Source: Falciphora oryzae (Eukaryota > Ascomycota > Sordariomycetes > Magnaporthales > Magnaporthaceae). From it: a DNA stretch of 64,000 nucleotides. The notes under the pieces are model-generated. The model ran no database searches. It saw nothing but the letters and a program-made list of their open reading frames with translations, and had not been told where the DNA came from. Numbering within the stretch: the first letter of the stretch is position 1; every line of letters begins with the position of its first letter. The stretch is taken from assembly GCA_000733355.1 (NCBI GenBank), contig JNVV01000004.1:786181-850180 (forward strand), read 5' to 3'. Below are positions 56,230-64,000 of the stretch, one piece after another. The position numbers and the translations under genes are program-made.

Positions 56230-57987
56230 TTCCGTTTTATCGGCTGGTTTTTCGTTTTCTTTGGAGCTATCCTCCGCGAGCTAGTGTATATTTTGGAGTT
56301 TAATTTCTAACCTGCGGATAAAAGTAGCCGCAGATTTTTTATCTAGCGTAAAGGAAATGGAAAGCGACAATATGGATTGTACACCAGTGCATACGTGCTT
56401 TTTTAAAGCTTCTTTTAACGCAAGGTACTGCTTAAAATAGGGCTGGTCTCGTTAGGCATGCGTTTTCTATATGGGCAATCCACCGAATTTGTTTATAGCT
56501 GCTATGCAAAAAGCCAGGGTTTCCAAAGGAAAATATTCGTTAATATCCACCTGTTTTTGTTCCAACACCTTTTTAACGTATTTTAACGCCATAGGATTAG
56601 GGGGGATACGCTAATTTCAAATGCTATCTTTTAAAGTGTGGTATAAATGCTAGGGGCGTCCCGGGATAATATAAGGTCGTCGAAGTTGTCGTCGGATACG
56701 GTGGTTATTCCAAAAGGAAATAAAGTCTGCGAATTTTTAGCGGATAATGGGTATGTAAATAAAAAAAAAGGCGATATCATTTATAAGGATTCCTTTTATA
56801 TAAAAACCCTCTATCGCTAGTTTGCTTAAAAAGGTTTGAAGTTGTTAGTAATAAATTAATTTAAATAGGAGGGTATAGATATTTATACGCTAAAATTAGG
56901 CTTTGCTTAGGCACAATCGGGACCACCAACTTTCGATTTTAACGTTAAACACGCTTTTCCCAAAAATAAAGCATTTTTAAATGGGAATCTCCTCCGGCTC
57001 CTGCTATGCGGGTGATATTTCGGGGCTAAAAGTAAGCGCAGTAGGTATTACGGAAGAACTTTTTTATGCATATGTCGTATTAAGGCCTACACCCGATAAT
57101 ATATTCGCACTTCCCTTTAGCCGAAGCTGCTTTGTTTTTGCAGCTAAGGCAGCCTTGGTGAGGAGGTACTGCACCGCGCACAAAAGTTCCGTTTCCACTC
57201 TACGATCCGTACGGATAATGAGGGGGAGGAAGCTATAGTGTTTAACAACATGCAAGTATTGCGTAATAACGCTGCATGCTGTGCGTGCGCAAACGCCCAC
57301 GTAAAACCAGGGAATAAAGCGAGAATGGGCATCGATAGCTGCGTAAATTTCGATACCAAAAGGTGCAAGCTTCATATAGCCATCCATTAATTAAATCCAA
57401 TTAGGGCCAGGGGTAATATACCTTCCTTTACGCCGGTGTCCGTAATAGCGCCGTTCTTGCACGCTAACTTCGTAATAGGTGCGGTAAACTTCGAATGCCA
57501 ACTTCTTTAAAGCACAAATCATTTGCTAGCGTATATGGGTGTATAAATGGTTGCGGCCGTAAGAATGGACGATATTGGTAATGTGCTTGTTAATACGGAA
57601 GTATTCGTCTAGTTGCTACCGTACTAGATTCCGGAATTCGGGAGTAAGGCGGCGCCGGATGTCGTGCTGGAGGCGGAATCGTCGTAAGCCGGAAAAGGAA
57701 ATAGTAAACCCTTCGGTAGAAAGGATTTCGAGGATTTCAATATCTGAATAAAGATATTTAAAAAAGAGCTTTTGGATACGAGGAAGGAGGTTAGGGGTAA
57801 AAAGAGTTTAACCTTTGCGAGCTTCCACGCCCCATTTGCGCAAAGCCCGGTTAAACGTGCGAAAGGTGAAAAAAAGGTTTTTTTTAGTACGAAGCCACGA
57901 TAAAATTTCGGCGCGGCTAGTGCTTGCAGCGTAAGCTTAGGTAATAAAAGCGCGATACGGTTTAAGGTTGATGGAAAGGCGAGGCAT
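56230..57987 (-). pseudogene. Integrase-core (rve-like) transposase pseudogene
   Basis: From ATG at 57987 one minus-strand frame remains alignable to about 56230 despite many TAA/TAG stops. The clearest part, 57387-57064, reads FGIEIYAAIDAHSRFIPWFYVGV and LIIRTDRRVETELL: the D..D strands of an RNase-H-like integrase core in the style of the fungal integrase-core domain often found in large transposons. Earlier sequence is a helical DNA-binding-like region (SRAEILSWLRT, FRTFNRALRKWGVEARKG). Later, FNVKIESWWSRLCLSKA resembles the usual NxxIExWWxxL block with its glutamate. Catalytic acids appear kept, but the reading frame is broken throughout, so this is a dead element. Stops sit at Gln positions, as RIP gives. 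Confidence 0.65.
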
Positions 57988-58639
57988 TATGGGCTAAGGA
58001 GTAAAAGGAGAAACAAATGGAAAAAAAGGAGGACGAGAAGGTATGGGGTATATATTAGGATATGTCGGGTGTATATAAATGTACATACGTTTATATAGGT
58101 GTACCGGGTTTGTATATAAAGGTACATATATTAAATTCCGCATTTTTTAATATAATTTAAACAAATTTTATTATATAATTTAATTTAAACTTATACATTT
58201 TATATGCAATTTTATTTAATTTTAATATAATTTATTCCTTATAAATATTAAAACTTATTAATAAAAATAAGTTCGTTCCTTTATAAGTAAAAGTGTAAAA
58301 TGCAGCCAACTCCTGTAAGGCCCTATTGGCTATAGTAAAATCCTGTGCCCCTTTGGAAACTCCTGGTTATGCTGTGTAAAGAAGGGCTATATCGTATAAC
58401 CCCATGTAAGCCTATATCACCTCCTGTTAGCCTAATCGCTGCTGTCGTTAAGAATGTTACCCGCCTTTTTAGCTTTCGCAACGGCAATCTAGGTTTGCAA
58501 ATCGCGAACCATGCCTTTTATGCGCTTAACCGACAGGTTTTTGATTATGTTAGCCCAAACCCCGTCGGTGGAATCCTTATCCCGCTTGCGTTTGCGAACT
58601 AAACTAGGGTTAGCTTTGTAAATTTATGTAAGGATCTGT

Positions 58640-58830
58640 AGGCAGGGATATTTACGAGTCGCGGTAGTGATAAAAAAGCACTTGTAGGCAGCGCTCAAGT
58701 ACTAGCAATTCGTACAAGCACCATTAAACACCAGCCGATTGCCCACTTTGCCCGCGAGGCAGCTGCCGCAAAGGCCAGTGCTTAAATCGTGCGCACACTT
58801 TTTGCATACCTTTTTGCCGTTAGTTGGGTG
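58640..58830 (-). pseudogene. Cys-rich (CxxC) remnant
   Basis: On the minus strand a short frame contains VCKKCAHDLSTGLCGSCLAG and GACTNC, then a TAG, then further residues with Cys, consistent with a zinc-binding module of two to three CxxC pairs. It lies between the integrase-core pseudogene and the LTR. The parent protein is unknown; it may belong to either element or to a third. Confidence 0.35.
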
Positions 58831-59203
58831 TGTTAGTAGGTTACACTGGTGTTAAGGTTTGTAAAGGTATGGAAATACTTACTAGGTGTATTAATAAGCG
58901 CGTACGCCACCAGCGCCTGCTATTGCTGCTAGCGCTCCTTTTTAATAACGGTTTGCACAAGGCGCGGACCGTGCTGAACCTTTTTGGGGTCAATAAGACG
59001 GGTAACCTCCTATTGCCACTTTTAATTAAAATTTTTACAAGGGTGTATAGGGGTGTATATACCTTGCCTCCGTCCTTAAAGGTAAGAATCTCCCCGATTA
59101 TTTTCCAAATGGCATTGTCATCCGAGTTTTAAAGGTTGCCGAATAGCCAACCAGTAATAGATATGGGGGAGCTTATCGTCGCTTGGGTAACCCTATTAGC
59201 CCG

Positions 59204-59489
59204 TGTAACAAGGGGTCAATAACGGCTTGGAGAAAGAATCTCTAAATTGCAGATAATCTTTTTATGGGCTCAAAAGATGCTTGAGGAAGAAGGAATCTCT
59301 TATGGAGGACATAGGAGATGGCAGGGTTTATATAAACCACCCTGTAATCCGTGCGAAGTATTGAGTACATGATTCACACTGCCCCTCCGGCCTTCGGCCT
59401 TTGGGCCTCGGGGCCGTTAGGCACCTATACCGGTTCCCGGACCTTTTGTGGGGCCGATTAGGTGAGTCCACAGGTTCTTCCGTGTAACA
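59204..59489 (-). repeat. 3' LTR of Ty3/gypsy element (286 bp)
   Basis: On the minus strand the sequence starts TGTTACACGG at 59489 and ends CCTTGTTACA at 59204, giving the TG...CA ends of an LTR; the 7-base TGTTACA occurs at both ends. The internal side is preceded by a polypurine tract, AAGAAGAGGAGGATAG (59505-59490), the plus-strand primer of reverse transcription. Inside is a TATA-like GGTTTATATAAACC, suiting a promoter, plus GC-rich palindromes. The bases next to the outer end (GCCCG at 59199-59203) would be the target duplication; its partner lies outside the window. The second LTR is not visible. Confidence 0.78.
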
Positions 59490-59562
59490 CTATCCTCCTC
59501 TTCTTAGGGCGCGTCTCGAAACCTTTTAAAGCCCGCTTAAGGGATGCGGCCGTGCCTATATC

Positions 59563-59811
59563 TTATAGCACGCGGGGGTCCCTAAGCTTATCGGGGTTAA
59601 GCCGATAAAAGGCAACAACGTATTGCTTAAATCCGTCGGTATCGAAATGCTCCCAAGGTTCCCACGTCCAATCCTTTTTTCGTAGGTAATCTTCCCATCG
59701 GATAAAGTAACGAACCTTCCCGCTTATATCCATGGAATCCATAACCTTTTCTACAACGAAATCTCCTATAACCGAAGGGGCCTCCCGCAATACCTGGTTA
59801 GGGTTAGGTTG
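59563..59811 (-). pseudogene. Chromodomain at the C-terminus of the pol polyprotein
   Basis: The segment reads VEKVMDSMDISGKVRYFIRWEDYLRKKDWTWEP: the chromodomain signature of aromatic-cage residues and W-x-P. It is separated from the integrase only by a TAG codon at a probable former Gln position, in the same frame. In active elements the domain guides integration to histone-marked chromatin. Confidence 0.8.
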
Positions 59812-59814
59812 TGC

Positions 59815-60760
59815 CTAAATGCTAAAGCGGTAGGGTTCGATAAAGGACATATGGAAAGCGTTATGGATTTTCCAGGTTTTAGGCAGGGCCAGTCGTACCG
59901 CCGTGGGAGAAATAACCTTAAGGATCCGGAAGGGCCCGAGCATTTTGGCATCGAATTTTTTGGCGGGGCGACGGGTCTTTATATGCCGGGCGTTTAACAT
60001 AACGAACTGTCCTTCGGTAAGGACCGGCGAAGGGCTTCTCCTTTTGTCGGCCCAATGCTTCATTCGTTCCCGGGCTTTCTTTAGGTGTTGTTTGGCTTTT
60101 TCGTGCACCTGGGTCATCTAATGCTGGTAGAATTGGCTTGCTGGATTGCGTATTCGTCCTAGGAGAGGGGGATTATTGGAAGCTAGGTGGTACCCGTAGT
60201 TGGCGAAAAAGGGAGTAATGGAGGTACTTGCCAAAAATATATTATTATAAGCAAATTCCGCCGTAGGTAATAGCTTAACCCAATTGGTCATTTCGTAATT
60301 TACGAAAAACTTAAGGTAGGCCTCCAAACTTTAGTTAAGCCTTTCGGTTTGTCCATCCGTTTAAAAATGGAAGGCAGTGCTTATTCTTAGTTTAATGCCT
60401 ACCAAACGGAAGAAATCTTTCCACAAATGGCTTGTAAATCTAAAATCTCTATCAGAGATAATATCCAAAGGCACACCGTGCAATCGCCAGTATTCTTTGG
60501 CGAAAATGCGGATAAGGTCATCCGACTTCTTACCCTCGATTTTAAGGGGGACGAAATGCGCCATCTTGGTAAAAGGGTCTACCATTACCCAAATTGAATC
60601 GCACCCATCGCTTAAAGGGAGGTCCGTAATGAAATCCATAGCTACCGTTTTCCAGGGCTGGTAATGCAGCTCTATGGGTTGTAAGGGTCCAAAAGGGGCA
60701 TGCCTTAAGGCCTTATTGCGTTAGCACTCCAAGCATCCCCTTACGTATTCCCGGACTTTT
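59815..60760 (-). pseudogene. Integrase region of pol
   Basis: Visible in order: zinc-finger remnant with CLEC then a TAA where Gln is normal, MDFITDLPLSDG (first catalytic Asp), DIISDRDFRFTS (second Asp), a stretch with PFFANYG, and the C-terminal GPFRI / IHNAFHMS block typical of the GPY/F region. Several stops interrupt it. Confidence 0.8.
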
Positions 60761-61296
60761 GCCTCGATATTGGGCCACCAAAAGTGCCGAATAATTAACT
60801 CGAGGGTTTTATCCATACCCATATATCCAGCGATTTTTGTGTCATGTTCGAACTCGAGGACTTCCTTTTGCAAGGCCTCCGTTAGCACCCACAATCTTTC
60901 CTTATAATAAAGGAGGCTATCCTTAACTTCTTCACCCTTTTCGGGCTTTTAAAAGCGGCCCTAATATTCGGGATCCGATATACCAGCTTATTTAACTTTG
61001 TTAGTAAATTCCGTAGCCCATTTTAAAACTGGAATACTGCAAAGCCGGCCTAGGGACAAAAGGAAAGAAGGTGCTCCTTGCGGCAAAGCTTCTTCCATGG
61101 GGTTATCTTTTTGTCCTTCCAGGGCCGAAATTCTTGCTAAAAAGTGTTTTTTTTGCAAAATCGTCGTAATCGGCTGATCTTCATTCCCCCCTTTTTTAAG
61201 CTTGTACTGGGGTAATTTCGATAGCACATCGGCCTTTTCATTTTGCTTTCCTAGCCGGTAGTTGATTATAAACCAATAACCAGCTAGTTATTATGC

Positions 61297-62466
61297 CTAT
61301 TTGGCTTGCCTTCGATTAAGGACTTTGGCCGTCAGGAAATATTCGAGGTTCCGGTAATCCGTATAAACCTTTATCCGGTACTTTGCCCCTTCGAAGTAAT
61401 GCCTCCACCTAACGAAACAGTCAACGACCGCCAAAAGTTCCTTATCGTGGATTTCATAATTAATTTCGGCGGGCGACATTTTTCGTAAATGGAAAGCAAC
61501 GGGGTGCAATTTATTGGTTTCGGGGTCCCTTTAGGATAACACCCCTCCAAAGGCAAAGTTCGAAGCGTCTATTTCAACTTGCGCCGGGAGAAACGGATTA
61601 AAATGCCGGAGTATCGGAGGTGAAACGAAAGCGACTTTAAAGGCTTCGAAAGCCTATTCCATTTCGGGGGTTTATTGCCATTGGCTTTTTAGCAAAGTGT
61701 TAGCCGTCGTTATAAGCCTAACGATTTTTAAAAACCCTTTAATAAACCTCCTGTAAAAGTTAGCAAAGCCGACGAACGACTAGGAGTCTTTAAAGCAATT
61801 GGGGGCCTTTTATTAGATAATAGCATCAACCTTGTCTTTAGACATTGCGATGCCCTCGGGTCCTATTATATGACTAAGGAACTCGATTTCGTGTACCCCC
61901 TAAACGCATTTGCGAGGGGCCACGGCCAGGTTATGTTTAGTAAGGCGGCGAAGCACCTCCTTTACCAAACTATCGTATTGTTCTTTGGTTTTTGCGTATA
62001 TTAGGAGGTTATCCAAATATACGAGGAGCCCGGCATCGATAAGGTTTATAAAGATATAGTTTATTATGCTTTGGAAGGTGGCGGGGGCGTTGATAAGGCC
62101 TATAGGCATAACCGTAAACTCGAAGACGCCGTATTTGCAGCGGAAGGCCGTAAGCTATTCGTGCCCTTTTTTTATCCGAATTAGGTTAAACCCAGTTTTA
62201 AGGTCGATTTTCGTTTTCCATTTGGCATTCCGAAATCGATCCTAAAGCTCCGTAATAAGCGGGATAAGGCACCGAATCGGAATCGTTTTAGCGTTTACGT
62301 CCCTATAGTCGACCACCACCCTTAAAGGATCGAGGGGGTCTTTTTTTTCTGCGAACATAAGGGGCGAACTGTTGGCAGTTTTGCATGGCCTAGCCCGACC
62401 GATTCGTACCTGCTTTTCCAGCCACGGCTTTAGGACATCCAATTCCCTTTGGCTCATTAGGTACAA
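61297..62466 (-). pseudogene. Reverse transcriptase and RNase H region of pol
   Basis: The reverse transcriptase is seen as VVVDYRDVNAKT, then MPIGLINAPATFQ, then a catalytic box reading YLDN instead of YLDD, then the thumb. RNase H follows with [28 protein letters not shown] and [12 protein letters not shown]. The Asp-to-Asn change (GAC or GAT to AAC or AAT) is the expected result of RIP on the other strand and would inactivate the enzyme on its own; frame breaks do so too. Confidence 0.82.
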
Positions 62467-62481
62467 AGGGCCATAGGTTAA

Positions 62482-63129
62482 TTAAACTCCTTCTTTAAGG
62501 TGAATTTCGTAATCCCAGGGCTGATAATCGGAAAAACGGGTGGCAGCCGCTTCCGTCATAATAGGGAGAAATTCCCTAAACTCCTGTAGCACCGATTCGA
62601 GGCCGTCGGAATCTGCTTTGTTCACTTCCTCAAAGGAAGGAATACCGTGCCCGTATTTAATAGCGGCAATAATCGCGGGCTTAACTGTTTTCATGTTCTC
62701 CCGAAAGCGTAAGCCTTTAGGCGGCCGTAAATCCTGTAGCTTCCGTGCCCGTAGCTTGTTGCATTTCCGGCATTTGTCCGAATCCATCCGGATGTCCCGA
62801 AGGTCGCGATCTAATAACCCCAGCGGTAGGTGTTGCCTTTGCCATACGAAAGGCAGGATAATATCGCAATCTGGATCCGTAGGACTAATTTCGAACGTTT
62901 CCGTAAAATAGTGCGTTTTGTGCCGGAAGGTAACGTCGACAACTAGTTGCTTTCCGGCCTCTAGTTCGATTTTCCCTAAAAAGGAGGTTATTACGCGAGG
63001 GATAGCTTTGTCAACCAGGTGACCTGGGAGTTGCTTGGCTATTTTGTCCGACATGACCTTCGTATCGCTACCTCCGTCTAAAAGGACCCGGATAGGTATC
63101 TCCTTCGATCCCCTCGCTCGTATATACAT
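62482..63129 (-). pseudogene. Retropepsin-like protease and linker region of pol
   Basis: A 215-codon frame begins IPIRVLLDGGSDTKVMS, where the usual retropepsin motif is D(S/T)G(A/S); here the residues after Asp read GGS. The rest is a typical protease-to-RT linker with CRKCNKLRARK, then YDYEIHLKEGV-like approach to reverse transcriptase. Largely open, so it is one of the better-preserved parts. Confidence 0.65.
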
Positions 63130-63424
63130 ACGGAGGATCGGTTTTGCGAGTTCCTTATCCGTTAAGGGCCTTCGGGACTAGTTGGCGGCGATAGTCGATG
63201 GTTGTCAACAGTTATCGTCCGATTCCGAATTTGATAGTTTAAAGATTCGTGGTTCGCTCGGGGCTTTTAAGGTAAAGCTAGCGATTTTAGCCTTTTTAGC
63301 CTATGGCTGTTCCTTTTATTCGTCCGTTGCAAAGCGTTTAAAGATGGATTTGGCACCGGCCGTTTTTGCTGGTATAGGAGGGAGTTTTTTGCCGTTAGTA
63401 TCCTTTTTGGCGTAGCATTCTAAC

Positions 63425-63475
63425 GTATGGTGCCTTTTTTTTCCGCAGCGCTAGCAGTTGGCTTTGGCCAACTTT
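63425..63475 (-). pseudogene. Gag-type CCHC zinc knuckle remnant
   Basis: The minus strand reads C, stop, R, C, G, K, K, R, H, H, T, L, E, C: the CxxCxxxxHxxxxC spacing of a nucleocapsid knuckle. The TAG replaces a residue between the first cysteines. The Lys-rich region around it is frame-broken. Confidence 0.6.
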
Positions 63476-64000
63476 CGTGCGTCGATATCGCGTTATTCGA
63501 TTCCTTCGAGTGCCAATTTGGTGGTAGTCCAAATGTTGTTCTTTTTATCGGCGGCCTTTTTATCGTTAGCCTTTTTTCCGGAACGGGAGTTTGAGGATGG
63601 ATTTGGGTTCCTGTCTTTAGAGCTTTTGCCGCGGCGACGGCCCGCATTCGAGCGCTCCTGATTCGAAGCGGGCTCGTCTTTTCCCTTTTCTTTTTAGCCC
63701 GTTCCTTGCATCAAAACTTTAATAGAGGCTTTGTCTGCGAGCTTTTGCTCGTAAGTAATTCCTGCCTCCTAAAAGGCTTCGAAGAATTCGGCGTCGTTTG
63801 TAAAAATTCGACCTTTATTAGCATATACCAAATTGGCGATACCTTCGGGTAGCGAGGATCGGACGAAATCCCGGAAAGTTGTACTGGTCCATCGGGTGGT
63901 GATATTATATTGCCCCAGCTCCGTTAGGTAGCCGACGATATCGCCGTTATACTTTAAGGACCGGAGCTTTTTGGCATCGGTTCGTTCCTCGTTAGGGTCC

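Larger units (their letters stand above)
54530..64000. other. AT-rich RIP-degraded transposon island
   Basis: From about 54530 to the window's right edge the DNA is strikingly A/T-rich, lacks intact genes, and former coding frames are broken mainly by TAA and TAG at places where CAA or CAG (Gln) is expected. That pattern is produced by cytosine-to-thymine mutation at CpA, the RIP process of Pezizomycotina. The left border is sharp and falls in the hydroxyacid dehydrogenase. The elements inside are listed separately. The island continues beyond 64000. Confidence 0.85.
59490..64000 (-). mobile_element. Ty3/gypsy chromodomain retrotransposon, RIP-degraded, partial
   Basis: Domains in minus-strand order from the right edge: Gag zinc knuckle, protease, reverse transcriptase, RNase H, integrase and C-terminal chromodomain, followed by a polypurine tract and LTR. 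This order (integrase after RNase H) and the chromodomain define the chromovirus clade of Ty3/gypsy elements, as in fungal MAGGY-like families. All frames are interrupted by stops, so no autonomous movement is expected. The 5' LTR, primer-binding site and most of Gag lie right of 64000. Confidence 0.85.

Noticed and set aside
59800..59815. Telomere-like GGTTAGGGTTAGG
   Set aside because: Only two units, within the retrotransposon between integrase and chromodomain.

Overview
The window is nuclear DNA of a filamentous ascomycete, probably a sordariomycete. Genes carry short GT-AG introns (about 50-260 nt) with CTAAC-like branch sites, codon third positions are GC-rich, and the proteins include typical Pezizomycotina families: a rhodopsin-domain membrane protein, a GH43 arabinofuranosidase with an AbfB module, an HsbA-type wall protein, BTB, F-box and RING proteins, and AAA ATPases. 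There are two assembly gaps (22142-22467 and 41611-41698), no operons, no CRISPR array and no rRNA. Gene models were assembled by eye: splice sites were accepted only where they kept the reading frame and joined conserved protein blocks.

Regions 1-21 kb: an AYR1-like short-chain reductase (-), a frame-broken rhodopsin-domain gene (+), a secreted GH43 enzyme (-), an aldo/keto reductase (-), a CTK2-like cyclin (-), a divergent pair of BTB genes, and a ribosomal-L1-domain nucleolar protein (-). Two related terminal-inverted-repeat elements of under 200 bp lie here, one of them inside intron 1 of a BTB gene.

Regions 22-32 kb: a Ras-like GTPase (-), a RING protein with an unusually split zinc-binding motif (-), an F-box protein (-), a wrecked short-chain dehydrogenase pseudogene (+) and an MFS transporter (-).

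Regions 35-54 kb: an HsbA/GPI wall protein (+), a candidate structured Pol III RNA gene at 36725-36861, TAF11 (-), GTP cyclohydrolase I (+), thymidylate kinase (-), a KEN-box protein with SUMO-interaction-like motifs (-), an AAA ATPase (+) and a D-2-hydroxyacid dehydrogenase cut off at its 3' end. Housekeeping functions predominate: TFIID and CTD-kinase transcription factors, folate/pterin and dTTP synthesis, ribosome assembly.

Region 54.53-64 kb: an abrupt switch to AT-rich, gene-poor DNA full of TAA/TAG stops at former CAA/CAG codons, the signature of repeat-induced point mutation (RIP). It holds a decayed + strand reading frame, a decayed integrase-core transposase (-), and a Ty3/gypsy chromodomain retrotransposon (-) with a recognisable 3' LTR and polypurine tract that runs off the right edge. 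The boundary of this island coincides with the truncated end of the hydroxyacid dehydrogenase, so the island apparently destroyed that gene.
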